DNA of 64,000 bases from Brevibacterium yomogidense (GTDB lineage: Bacteria; Actinomycetota; Actinomycetes; Actinomycetales; Brevibacteriaceae). The DNA is taken from contig NZ_JABASY010000001.1 of assembly GCF_016107685.1 (NCBI RefSeq), positions 524,187 to 588,186 of the forward strand, read 5' to 3'. Below the pieces are notes generated by a model. The model did not search any database. It worked only from the letters and a program-made list of their open reading frames with translations, and was not told the origin of the DNA. Position 1 is the stretch's first letter. The number at the start of each line of letters is the position of its first letter. Positions 8,171-15,935 of this stretch are shown piece after piece. Position numbers and translations under genes: made by a program.

Positions 8171-9145
8171 TCACCGATCGCGATGTCGAGCGGACACGGC
8201 ACGCCTGATCTCGGTGAATGCTTCGGTCTTGAAGAGGTCTGGCCATCCAAGCTGAAAGACCCGATAGTCGAGGTTCCGCAGCCTGTAGTCCCGCCGCCTC
8301 TCGCGCCGAGCGCGTTGTGCCCCCGCGTCGCCATCCACATATTTGATCTCTCCGTTGACCTCGACGATCACCCGCGCCTCACGGTGTGCGAAGTCGACTC
8401 GTGCGATGAATACTCCTGTCTCGTCTCGAAACTCCACTTGGGCGATGAAACCCTCCATCCCGAGTTCGTGGAAGCGGACCGCACAGATCGATTCCGCAGG
8501 GGATTCGCGGACGGCATCGGAGAGTGCGAACGCCGTCCGGGCACGGGGCGCGCCTTTGCGAGAAGAGAATGCATCACTGATCTCGGCGACTTCCGGCGAG
8601 CTGACGAGACCCGCCCGCAACGCGTGGTCGATCATCGGCACGGAGATGTCGAGCGGGTAGTCGTGCGCGACATCGATGAGCGTTCTTCTCACCGTGGTCA
8701 CGCGGGCACCGTCGAGCGTGGTCACGTCGTCGTCGGGCAGCGTGCGCTTACGCAACCTGAGCTGTCTGTACTCACGTGATCGAGAAGGGTGTATCGCCTC
8801 GGCCCGATGCTGGATCGGCCGAGTGACGGGTAGACCCCAGAGCAATGCCGCCGATAGATGAGAGAACGCACTGCCTTCGGGGAGTGACCTGGAGTAGGAC
8901 TGGACGACGACTCGGAGCTTCGCTGTATGCCCACGGAGTCCGGGCCGGTCGATGTCCGATTCGGCACCGTTCATCGGCGGTTCCGCGATCGTCCGGAGCC
9001 GCTTGTGCTCCTCGGACGGACACTCGCGCCGGATGACGTACACGCCGCGACGTATTCGTGTCATGCAGCACCGGAGCACCGCCTCGAGCTCTGGACGGGT
9101 GAGTCCCGCCCGGTCGATCGCGGTCCGGGTGAGTAGAGCAGTCAT
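8171..9145 (-). CDS. AbiEi-like winged-helix / DUF559 (Vsr-like) endonuclease-domain protein
   Basis: A 324-aa protein. The N-terminal 35 residues look like the AbiEi-type winged helix seen in actinobacterial orphans (RTAIDRAGLTRPELEAVLRCCMTRIRRGVYVI). A middle part resembles AbiEi (SHLSAALLWGLPV, TTVRRTLIDVAHDYP). The C-terminus has a PD-(D/E)XK-like core: E in PAESICAVRFHELG, RVDFAHREARVIVEVNGEIKY, then RRRDYRLRNLDYRVFQLGWPDLF. Such proteins are annotated as type IV antitoxin-like or DUF559 proteins; their function is unproven. No toxin partner (AbiEii) lies next to it. It is isolated between two copies of a 64-bp hairpin element. No clear ribosome site. Confidence 0.75.
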   Translation of the reverse strand: MTALLTRTAIDRAGLTRPELEAVLRCCMTRIRRGVYVIRRECPSEEHKRLRTIAEPPMNGAESDIDRPGLRGHTAKLRVVVQSYSRSLPEGSAFSHLSAALLWGLPVTRPIQHRAEAIHPSRSREYRQLRLRKRTLPDDDVTTLDGARVTTVRRTLIDVAHDYPLDISVPMIDHALRAGLVSSPEVAEISDAFSSRKGAPRARTAFALSDAVRESPAESICAVRFHELGMEGFIAQVEFRDETGVFIARVDFAHREARVIVEVNGEIKYVDGDAGAQRARRERRRDYRLRNLDYRVFQLGWPDLFKTEAFTEIRRAVSARHRDR

Positions 9146-9524
9146 GGGCAGACGGTCCCAGGCCGTCGACGCCGCGACAAGACTGCTCGCGTCTCTGTGG
9201 AGACAGCGTCGCGACAGCCGCTTCCTGTGACCTCAAGTGGGGGCGCAGAGAGGGGAGTGCGCGATGAGTGGGGGGTGTGCAAGGAGGGGGTGTGGGTAGG
9301 GAGTGGAAGTGCGCGGGGAGTGGGTGCGGGCAGGGGGTGAGGCAGTCCGATTCCCACGGGACCAGTTACCGGTTCGGAGGGCATGCGAGTTCGGGTGTCC
9401 TCCGGACCAGTAACTGGTCCCGCGAGCGCGGAGCGCCAATGGGGGCACCCGGGGGCCCCACCCGCGAGCGCGGAGCGCCGATGGGGCGCCCGGGGAGCGC
9501 CGTGGCGTACGTCCCGCTTCGCGC
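9146..9524. other. Gene-free gap with G-rich tract and direct repeats
   Basis: About 380 nt without a convincing gene. A purine/G-rich stretch of short GGGAGTG-type repeats lies at 9238-9340, then the second 64-bp hairpin element. It is followed by a 26-nt direct repeat (9419-9444 and 9461-9486, one mismatch, core GAGCGCGGAGCGCC). Short open frames here translate the repeats and are rejected. Confidence 0.7.
9358..9421. repeat. 64-bp inverted-repeat element, copy 2 (inverted relative to copy 1)
   Basis: Arms 9358-9380 and 9399-9421, 23 nt each with two mismatched pairs, and an 18-nt loop at 9381-9398. The right arm contains the perfect 17-bp palindrome GGACCAGTAACTGGTCC. The loop shares GCGAGTTCGGGT with the reverse complement of copy 1's loop, so the two copies point in opposite directions. 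Confidence 0.85.
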
Positions 9525-10235
9525 CTACGATGCGGACCGTGCGCGGAGATTCTCGGAGAAGCTCTCCGCCAGCGCATCGCCGGCGCGCTGGTGGAAGTCG
9601 CGTGTGACGGCTCTGGCGGCCTCGGCGTCCTGGGTGTCGATCGCTTCGAGGACATCGCGTTGACCGCCCACGGTGATGTCCGGCCAGCCCGGGACGTCGG
9701 AGTACAGGGAGCGCGGGACGTAGCGGATGCAGAGACCGGCGGTCCACCGCAGCTTCGGTGACTCCGACGCGTGGTTGATGATCGAGTAGAACTCCCTGTT
9801 CCGCGCATCCAGGCCGTGGGCCGCATCCCGGTGGAGCATCGCGATCGACTCGTGGTGGAGCGCGCGCAGCTCCGCCCGCTGGGCATCCGTGAGCACCCCG
9901 ACCGCGCGGGCCGCCAGCTCACCGCTCACGAATCCCAGAGTGAGGAACACGTCGCGGATGTCGTCCGCCGTCAGCGGGGCCACGGCGAACCCCACCCCGG
10001 GGCTGCGGGCGACGAGCCCTTCCGTGACGAGCCGCTGCATCGCCTCCCGCACGGGGGTCAGCGACATCTCGTACTGCGAGGCCAGCTGATGGACCCGCAG
10101 GGAGCTTCCCGGGGGCAGGTGCCCGGAGATGATGTTCTCTCCGACGTCGGACGCGACGATCGACGCCGAGGTGCCATAGCGCCTGTCCTGTTCGGTCGCC
10201 CGGTCGTTCTCGGAGATGTCGCTGATTCGTTCCAC
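9525..10235 (-). CDS. GntR/FCD family transcriptional regulator
   Basis: GntR helix-turn-helix (DVGENIISGHLPPGSSLRVHQLASQYEMSLTPVREAMQRLVTEGLV) plus FCD domain. I set the start at GTG 10235 (236 aa, VERISDISEND). A longer reading to 10325 would run through the strong hairpin at 10286-10327 that ends the upstream ALDH operon, and its extra residues are Arg-rich noise. It lies behind the ALDH and probably controls the lactone/aldehyde module through the AT-rich palindromes at 13215 and 13270 (inference). Confidence 0.8.
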   Translation of the reverse strand: MERISDISENDRATEQDRRYGTSASIVASDVGENIISGHLPPGSSLRVHQLASQYEMSLTPVREAMQRLVTEGLVARSPGVGFAVAPLTADDIRDVFLTLGFVSGELAARAVGVLTDAQRAELRALHHESIAMLHRDAAHGLDARNREFYSIINHASESPKLRWTAGLCIRYVPRSLYSDVPGWPDITVGGQRDVLEAIDTQDAEAARAVTRDFHQRAGDALAESFSENLRARSAS

Positions 10236-10285
10236 TTCTCGTCCGTTCTCTCCGTCCGCGACACCCGCGCTCCCGCACCTCAGCA

Positions 10286-10327
10286 GGATGCGGGGCGGTC
10301 GACGTGTCCGCCGACCGCCCCGCATCC
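10286..10327 (-). terminator. Strong hairpin terminator of the MBL-FmdB-ALDH operon
   Basis: Two perfect 16-nt arms (10286-10301 and 10312-10327; GGATGCGGGGCGGTCG and its complement) around a 10-nt loop, six bases past the ALDH stop on the minus strand. It separates the regulator from the operon and helps decide the regulator's start. Confidence 0.8.
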
Positions 10328-10332
10328 CACTG

Positions 10333-11754
10333 TCACAGGCTCACGAGCACCGTCTTCGTCGCCGTGTAGGCGTCGAGTGATTCGTAGCCCTTCTCCCGAC
10401 CGTAGCCGGATTTCCCGAAGCCGCCGAACGGGTATTCGACCCCTCCGCCGGCCCCGTACGCGTTCGCGTAGACCTGACCTGCGCGGACACGTGCTGCCAG
10501 CCGGTGCACCCGGGAGGAGTCGCGTGTCCACACGGCCGCCATGAGTGCGTAGTCCGTGCTGTTGGCGAGTTCGACCGCCTCGTCCTCCGTGTCGAACGTC
10601 CGCGCCACGAGGACGGGGCCGAACACCTCTTCGCGGAAGATCTCCGCGTCCGGTTCGACTCCCGCGATGAGTGTGGGGCTGAAGTACGCGCCCTGCCCCA
10701 ACGCGCCTCCCTCAGGTGCCGCCCCGCCCGTGATCACCTGGCCCGAGGCCCGTTCCACCATCCCCGTCACCCGATCCTGCTGCTTCCGGGAGATGAGCGG
10801 TCCCAGGTCCGGGTCCGCGGAACCCGGCCCCAGCGAGGTCTCCTCGAACGACGCCCGCAGCTTGCCCAGCAGCTCGTCCTCGATGGAGCTGTGCACGAGC
10901 AGCCGCGATCCGGCGGAGCAGGTCTGTCCCGCGTTCTGCAGGATCCCCTTCGTCGCGAAGGTGACGACCCGGTCGAGGTCCGCGTCGGGGAAGACGACGT
11001 GCGGGGACTTCCCGCCCAGCTCGAGGGTGGTCGGCACGATGTTCTCCGCTGCTGCGCCGGCGATGAGCTTCCCCACCGGGTTGGAGCCGACGAAGCCCAT
11101 GTGATCGATGTCGGGGTGGGCTGCCAGGGCGGCCCCGGCCTCGGCGCCGATCCCGGGAACCACGTTGATGATCCCGGGCGGGAACCCCGCCTCGATGGCC
11201 AGTTCGGCCAGGTGGACGGCGGACCGAGGGGTCTCGTCCGCGGGTTTGAGGACCACCGCGTTCCCGGTGACGACGGCGGGCGCGACCGCACGGCCGAACA
11301 GTTGCAGCGGGTAGTTCCACGCGATGACGCTGCCGCACACGCCCAGGGGTTCGCGGCGGGTGTACACGTGGAACGCCGGATCGACCGGCAGCTGCAGACC
11401 GTAGTAGGAGTCGATCGCACGACCGTAGAACGTGAAGTACCGTGCGGTCACCTGCGCGTCGGTGCGCGCCTGCGAGATCGGCTTCCCCGTGTCCTCCGAG
11501 TCGAGCGTCGCCAGTTCGTCGACGTGCTCGAGCACCAGTGCGGCGAACGCCTGTGCGACGTCCGCGCGGTGCTCCGGCTTCGTGCCCGCCCACGCCGGCT
11601 GCGCGCGGCGGGCCGCGGCGACGGCTGCGTCGATGTGGTCCGCGGTTCCCCGCAGCACCTCACCGATGACGCGTCCGTCCGCCGGGTCCACGTTCTCGTA
11701 CGTCTCCGCACCGGTCACTGACTCACCGTCGATGAACGCGGGTGTCTGGGTCAT
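10333..11754 (-). CDS. NAD(P)-dependent aldehyde dehydrogenase
   Basis: A 473-aa ALDH of the betaine/gamma-aminobutyraldehyde dehydrogenase type. Visible elements are the VIAWNYPLQL cofactor loop, LELGGKSPHVVFPDADLD with the catalytic Glu, and QNAGQTCSAGSRLLVH with the nucleophile Cys. The end is YGREKGYESLDAYTATKTVLVSL. It oxidises an aldehyde to its acid. Its ATG overlaps the FmdB-like gene's stop (ATGA), so MBL, FmdB-like and ALDH are one translationally coupled operon. With a lactonase and alcohol dehydrogenases beside it, a semialdehyde from an opened lactone is a plausible substrate, by analogy with the blc/att operon. Confidence 0.88.
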   Translation of the reverse strand: MTQTPAFIDGESVTGAETYENVDPADGRVIGEVLRGTADHIDAAVAAARRAQPAWAGTKPEHRADVAQAFAALVLEHVDELATLDSEDTGKPISQARTDAQVTARYFTFYGRAIDSYYGLQLPVDPAFHVYTRREPLGVCGSVIAWNYPLQLFGRAVAPAVVTGNAVVLKPADETPRSAVHLAELAIEAGFPPGIINVVPGIGAEAGAALAAHPDIDHMGFVGSNPVGKLIAGAAAENIVPTTLELGGKSPHVVFPDADLDRVVTFATKGILQNAGQTCSAGSRLLVHSSIEDELLGKLRASFEETSLGPGSADPDLGPLISRKQQDRVTGMVERASGQVITGGAAPEGGALGQGAYFSPTLIAGVEPDAEIFREEVFGPVLVARTFDTEDEAVELANSTDYALMAAVWTRDSSRVHRLAARVRAGQVYANAYGAGGGVEYPFGGFGKSGYGREKGYESLDAYTATKTVLVSL

Positions 11755-12293
11755 CGTCGTGACGCACCTCCCTGTGTCGCCCCGGATCCCTTCGCCGAGG
11801 CGCCCGCCGGCTTTCCCGACCCCCTCGCCGAGGTCCCGGCGGGATTCGCGGTCTTCGTCGCCGAGCCGCCGTCGGGCCTCCCCTCTGCGGCCGCCGCCTT
11901 CTGCGCCGAGTCCGCCTTCACAGCGGCCTCCACGGAGGCGCCGATGTCGTCACCGGCACGCAGCGGCCTGCCCTGGAAGATCCCTTCGTGCGCGAGGATC
12001 GGCCGGCGATCGCCGCCCAACTCCGGGTAGCGCTCCTCGAGCTTCTCCCGCTTCTCCATCGAACGGCGCCAGTAGTCCACGGCGCCCGGATCGCCGCCGG
12101 ACATGCCCTTCCAGCTCTTGGGCATCTCCTCACGGCTGCGCCCGGCGGACGCGAACCCGCTGGTCCTCACCGTCGTGAGGATGCGGCGCGAGGACTGCCC
12201 GCAGTCCGGGCAGTCCGGGGCGGGGGAGGACATCGAGGCGACGCCCGCCTCGAAGCGATGGTCACTGTCGCATCGGAAGTCGTAGAGGATCAT
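11751..12293 (-). CDS. FmdB-like small zinc-ribbon protein, atypical
   Basis: A 180-aa protein starting MILYDFRCDSDHRFEAGVASMSSPAPDCPDCGQSSRRIL, the FmdB/CxxC_CXXC_SSSS pattern. The second CPDCG pair is intact, but the first pair is CDSD, so one of the four usual zinc cysteines is missing. Residues about 45-110 hold GMSGGDPGAVDYWRRSMEKREKLEERYPELGG, and the last 60 are an A/S/G/K-rich low-complexity tail. FmdB proteins are putative regulators or accessory proteins of amidase/formamidase loci; the role here is unknown. It overlaps both neighbours by 4 nt. Confidence 0.75.
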   Translation of the reverse strand: MILYDFRCDSDHRFEAGVASMSSPAPDCPDCGQSSRRILTTVRTSGFASAGRSREEMPKSWKGMSGGDPGAVDYWRRSMEKREKLEERYPELGGDRRPILAHEGIFQGRPLRAGDDIGASVEAAVKADSAQKAAAAEGRPDGGSATKTANPAGTSARGSGKPAGASAKGSGATQGGASRR

Positions 12294-13111
12294 GAGTAGT
12301 ACTCGTCCGGTCCCATCTTGAACGTCTGACGCTGGGCCTCGTCGTGGCCGAAGATCATCTCCGCACCTGTCTCCTGCTCGATGCGGCGCAGCTTCTCCAC
12401 GGACGCGAGCCAGTCGAGGCTGCTCCACACGATCGCGGCGCCGATCGCCGGCGGGCCGTACGACTCCTCCATGTACACCGCGTCCGAGGTGAAGATCTTC
12501 GTCCCCTCGTTCGGCAGGTCCACGCGCAGCGACATCGTCCCCCACGTGTGTCCGGGGGTCTGGATGACGGAGACGCCGGGGACGATCTCGTCGTCTCCCG
12601 TGATCCCGCCGATGTTCAGCCCCTTGTAGTCGTCAGGGATGTGTGCGCCCTGGTTGTAGCCGGTGATGCCTGCGACCCCGTCGAGCTCCGCCTGACTCGT
12701 GACGATCCGCGTCTTGCCGTTGTCGAACATCTTCGCGTTCGCGGCGTGGTCGAAGTGCAGGTGCGACAGGACGAGCAGGTCGATGTCGTCGGGTGCGAGC
12801 CCCATCTGCGACAGGCTCGAATCCAGGTAGCCGGAGTCGCCGTCCGGGTCGTCGAGCACGGGGAAGAATTCGTGGAAGCCGGTGGGCTCCCAGTGCTGTC
12901 GCCAGTTCCGGGGGACCCCGGTGTCCCACAGGATCTTCCCGTCGGGGTGGTCGATGAGGACCGCGTGTGTGGGGACCTGCCCCCAGGCGCGCGGATCGTT
13001 CTTGTGCTCGCGGGTCTTGATGACGGAGTGCGGAGCCAGCAGCAGCCATGTGCGGTCGGCTTCCATCGTCCCCGTGTCGAGGATGTGGACTTTCATATCA
13101 GGAGCGGCCAT
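12290..13111 (-). CDS. Metallo-beta-lactamase-fold lactonase (AHL/gamma-butyrolactone lactonase-like)
   Basis: A 273-aa MBL-fold protein with the dinuclear metal motif SHLHFDHAANAK, then TPGHTWGTMSLRVDLP and TSDAVYM with the bridging Asp. Start ATG 13111 is preceded by GGAG seven bases upstream; 30 extra upstream residues in the longer frame are unsupported. The overall layout (LDTGTM, LIDHPDGKILWDTGVP) is that of N-acyl homoserine/gamma-lactone hydrolases. As first gene of an operon with ALDH and opposite two alcohol dehydrogenases, it probably opens a lactone for catabolism; quorum quenching is a possible side activity. Confidence 0.85.
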   Translation of the reverse strand: MAAPDMKVHILDTGTMEADRTWLLLAPHSVIKTREHKNDPRAWGQVPTHAVLIDHPDGKILWDTGVPRNWRQHWEPTGFHEFFPVLDDPDGDSGYLDSSLSQMGLAPDDIDLLVLSHLHFDHAANAKMFDNGKTRIVTSQAELDGVAGITGYNQGAHIPDDYKGLNIGGITGDDEIVPGVSVIQTPGHTWGTMSLRVDLPNEGTKIFTSDAVYMEESYGPPAIGAAIVWSSLDWLASVEKLRRIEQETGAEMIFGHDEAQRQTFKMGPDEYYS

Positions 13112-13214
13112 CGGAATCTCCCTCGCTCTGCTTCGTCGTTGAAGGTGTGGCGTTCCGTGCGCGGAGGGCGTTCTGGAGGCGTGCTGGACGCCTCGGGGCA
13201 CCCTTCCGTGCCTT

Positions 13215-13244
13215 CAAATATATTTGCTTTCGGCGAAAGGTCAA
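13215..13244 (-). promoter_or_regulatory. Predicted promoter and operator of the MBL operon
   Basis: On the minus strand, TTGACC (13244-13239) and TATATT (13222-13217) with a 16-nt spacer. The -10 lies inside the perfect 12-bp palindrome CAAATATATTTG (13215-13226). A regulator bound there would cover the -10 box. Confidence 0.55.
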
Positions 13245-13260
13245 GGGGTGAGGGAAGTCC

Positions 13261-13289
13261 TTGACCGGATAAATATATTTGAGTAGCGT
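13261..13289 (+). promoter_or_regulatory. Predicted divergent promoter and operator of the ADH side
   Basis: TTGACC (13261-13266), 17-nt spacer, TAGCGT (13284-13289). The spacer contains TAAATATATTTG (13270-13281), matching the palindrome at 13215-13226 in 11 of 12 positions. The two TTGACC boxes also form an inverted repeat GGTCAAGG/CCTTGACC (13239-13246, 13259-13266). These AT-rich sites stand out sharply in GC-rich DNA. Confidence 0.6.
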
Positions 13290-13381
13290 CGCAAGGGAGG
13301 GTGTGAGGATATCTCTGCCCGGAAGCGCAGGCACAGTTGACGTCCACGATGACGTGGGCGCCCACAGCGAGGTGAGAGTGC

Positions 13382-14470
13382 ATGGTCACTGGACGGAATC
13401 TTGTTCTCGAAGACGTGGGGAGCACCGCCGGCCGTAGCTACGACGTGCCGGATCCACCGGCGGGCGGACTCGTGCTCGCGATGATCCGGGCGAACGTGTG
13501 CGGGTCGGACGTGCACATCCTGAACGGCGGGCACCCCCTCGTGGGACCCGGCTGCGTCATGGGTCATGAGGGGGTCGGTCGCGTCCACGCCCTGGGTGAA
13601 GGGGTCACCGCGGATTTCGCGGGTGAGCCGCTCGCGGTGGGGGACCGGGTCGTGTCGACCTACTTCCAGGCGTGCCGACGGTGCCCCGAATGCAACAACG
13701 GACACCTGAACATCTGCCGCAACGCGTACGCCGGCTGGTCGAAGCAGGCGGACGAGTCGCCGCACTTCCACGGGACGTTCGGCACGCACTACGTCGTGGG
13801 CCCGAACTTCGCCGTCTACAAGGTGCCGGACAGCGTCAGCAGCAAGGCCGCCTCGAGCGTCAACTGCGCGCTGTCGCAGGTGTACTACGGCTGCCTGCTG
13901 GGCGAGGTGTCCTACGACGACAAGGTCGTCATCCTGGGTGCCGGAGGGCTGGGCGTGTGCGCGTCGGCCGTCGCGAGCACCTTCGGCGCGACCGTCTGGG
14001 TGGCGGAGATGGCGCCGCAGCGTCTGGTGAAGGTGAAGGAGTTCGGCGCTCACCACACGGTCGACCTCACGCAGGCGGAGGATGCGGACGGCCGCGTGGA
14101 TCTGGTGCGGGACATGACGGACGGCGGCGCGGACGTCGTCATCGACCTCACCGGTGTGCCGTCCGCGTTCTCGGACGGTGCGCGGATGACGCGGTCCGGC
14201 GGGATCTTCGTGGAGATCGGCAACATCACGCCGAACAAGTACACGGAGTTCGATCCGGGCCTCTTCACCCGCACCGGTGTGCAGATCCGTGCGGCGATCC
14301 GCTACCCGCAGACCGTGCTGGGTCGCGCGATCCGGTTCGTCGCGGACACACCCCATTTCCCGTGGGAGTCCCTGGTCGACGCGGACTTCACGCTGGACGA
14401 GGTGGACGAGGCACTCGCCCAGGCCGCCGCCCGGAAGGTCACCCGGGCAGGCATCGTCATCGACGACTGA
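13382..14470 (+). CDS. Zinc-dependent medium-chain alcohol dehydrogenase 1
   Basis: A 362-aa MDR-family dehydrogenase. NVCGSDVH and GHEGVG supply the catalytic zinc ligands. The CRRCPECNNGHLNIC lobe has all four structural-zinc cysteines, and VVILGAGGLGVCAS is the NAD-binding loop. It oxidises an alcohol or polyol; the exact substrate is unknown. It is the first gene on the plus side of the divergent AT-operator promoter, facing the lactonase operon. This suits oxidation of the hydroxy acid released by the lactonase, though that is inference. The gap to the next ADH (205 nt) holds short GC-rich repeats of the GCCGGTCGATGG kind. Confidence 0.87.
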   Translation: MVTGRNLVLEDVGSTAGRSYDVPDPPAGGLVLAMIRANVCGSDVHILNGGHPLVGPGCVMGHEGVGRVHALGEGVTADFAGEPLAVGDRVVSTYFQACRRCPECNNGHLNICRNAYAGWSKQADESPHFHGTFGTHYVVGPNFAVYKVPDSVSSKAASSVNCALSQVYYGCLLGEVSYDDKVVILGAGGLGVCASAVASTFGATVWVAEMAPQRLVKVKEFGAHHTVDLTQAEDADGRVDLVRDMTDGGADVVIDLTGVPSAFSDGARMTRSGGIFVEIGNITPNKYTEFDPGLFTRTGVQIRAAIRYPQTVLGRAIRFVADTPHFPWESLVDADFTLDEVDEALAQAAARKVTRAGIVIDD

Positions 14471-14675
14471 TCCCGGCGGCGAGTGTCGGGGGCCCGTCGG
14501 TCGACGGTTCGCCGATGGCCGGCCCGTCGATGGCCTGTGGCTGGTCCACCGGTCGCTGTCCCACCGGTGGCTGGTTCGCCGGCCGACGGTTCGCCGGTCG
14601 ATTGGATCGTGGGACACGGGCCGTGCATCCGGTGCACGCCTGGTATTGATGGAACACGACTGTGAGGAGACGACG

Positions 14676-15788
14676 ATGAAGATCACCGGAGCTGTACTCG
14701 ATTCCGTGGGGACGGCGGAGCGGCCGTACGCGGACAGCAAACCTCTGCGGATCGCGAACCTGGAGCTCGACGATCCGGGCCCGGACGAGGTGCGCATCAG
14801 GATCCGTGCGGCAGGCCTCTGCCATTCGGACCTGTCCGTCGTGGACGGCAACCGGCCGCGGCCCACACCGATGCTCCTGGGGCACGAGGCCTCGGGCGTG
14901 GTGGAGGAAGTCGGTGCCGACGTCACCGACCTGACGGTGGGCCAGCAGGTGAGCACCGTCTTCCTGCCGCGCTGCGGGGAGTGCGCCAACTGCCTCACCA
15001 ACGGCAAGCTTCCCTGCATCCCTGGCACCGCGGTCAACAACGCGGGCACGCTGGTGGGCGACCACATGCGCCTCCACGAAGGCGGTGAGGACGTCTACCA
15101 CCACGTGGGCGTGTCCGGTTTCGCGACGCACGCGGTCCTGCACCGCAGCTCGGTCGTCCCCGTGGGTGATGACGTGCCCCCGGAGATCGCGGCAGTGCTG
15201 GGGTGCGCCGTGCTCACCGGCGGCGGTGCGGTCATCAACGCGGGCGACCCGCAGGACGGCGACGCGATCATGATCGTCGGCATGGGCGGGGTCGGCATGG
15301 CCGCGCTCATCACCGCGGTGTCGCTGAAGAAGGGCAGGGTCATCGGCGTCGACGCGAACGAATCGAAGCTCACCCGAGCGAAGGAACTGGGCGCCGACGA
15401 GGTCTACACGCCCGCGCAGCTCGAGGAGAACGGGGTGAAGGCCCCCATCGTCATCGAGGCGGCCGGCCACCCGAAGGCGTTCGAGACGGCGTTCAAGGCG
15501 ACGGGCGTGGGCGGCAAGACGGTGACGATCGGCCTGCCGTCGCCCACGGCCGAATCGACGATCACGCCGCTCACCCTCACCGCGGAAGCGCGGACCGTCG
15601 TGGGCTCCTACCTGGGCTCCGCGGTCCCGTCGAAGGACATCCCCGTCTACGAGAGGCTCTGGCGCGACGAGGGCCTGCCGGTCGACGAACTCATCTCCTC
15701 GACGATCACGCTGGACGAGATCAACGAGGCACTCGACAAGCTGGCCGACGGCGAAGCCGTGCGACAGGTCATCCTCTTCGAGGACTGA
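14676..15788 (+). CDS. Zinc-dependent alcohol dehydrogenase 2 (class III-like)
   Basis: A 370-aa MDR alcohol dehydrogenase with GLCHSDLSVVDG, LLGHEASGVVEEVG, PRCGECANCLTNGKLPC (four structural cysteines) and IMIVGMGGVGMAALITA. The start is ATG 14676 after GTGAGGAG; upstream in-frame sequence belongs to another frame of the previous gene. Glutathione-independent class III/NDMA-type homologues act on primary alcohols and formaldehyde adducts. It may pair with ADH1 or with the ALDH for stepwise oxidation. It converges on the enoyl-CoA hydratase; the 147-nt gap has a duplicated CGGACGAGGGC but no clear terminator. Confidence 0.87.
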   Translation: MKITGAVLDSVGTAERPYADSKPLRIANLELDDPGPDEVRIRIRAAGLCHSDLSVVDGNRPRPTPMLLGHEASGVVEEVGADVTDLTVGQQVSTVFLPRCGECANCLTNGKLPCIPGTAVNNAGTLVGDHMRLHEGGEDVYHHVGVSGFATHAVLHRSSVVPVGDDVPPEIAAVLGCAVLTGGGAVINAGDPQDGDAIMIVGMGGVGMAALITAVSLKKGRVIGVDANESKLTRAKELGADEVYTPAQLEENGVKAPIVIEAAGHPKAFETAFKATGVGGKTVTIGLPSPTAESTITPLTLTAEARTVVGSYLGSAVPSKDIPVYERLWRDEGLPVDELISSTITLDEINEALDKLADGEAVRQVILFED

Positions 15789-15935
15789 CGCACGGACGAG
15801 GGCTGAAACGCGGACGAGGGCGACGTACGGGCGAGGATCGAGACGGTCGACGGCCGCAGCGCCCAGTGGCCCGGCCCTCGACCGCGTCGGCCCTCGGCGT
15901 TCGTCGCCGGGTCGTCGTCCGCCTCGGTCGTCGGC

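Noticed and set aside
7654-8208. Frame crossing the minisatellite giving RGGHCEGGTARG-like protein
   Set aside because: Pure translation of the 13-bp repeat; also open in other frames and the opposite strand.
10236-10325. Longer N-terminus of the GntR protein at 9525
   Set aside because: It would translate the 16-bp terminator hairpin as Arg-rich sequence; GTG 10235 gives the expected GntR length.
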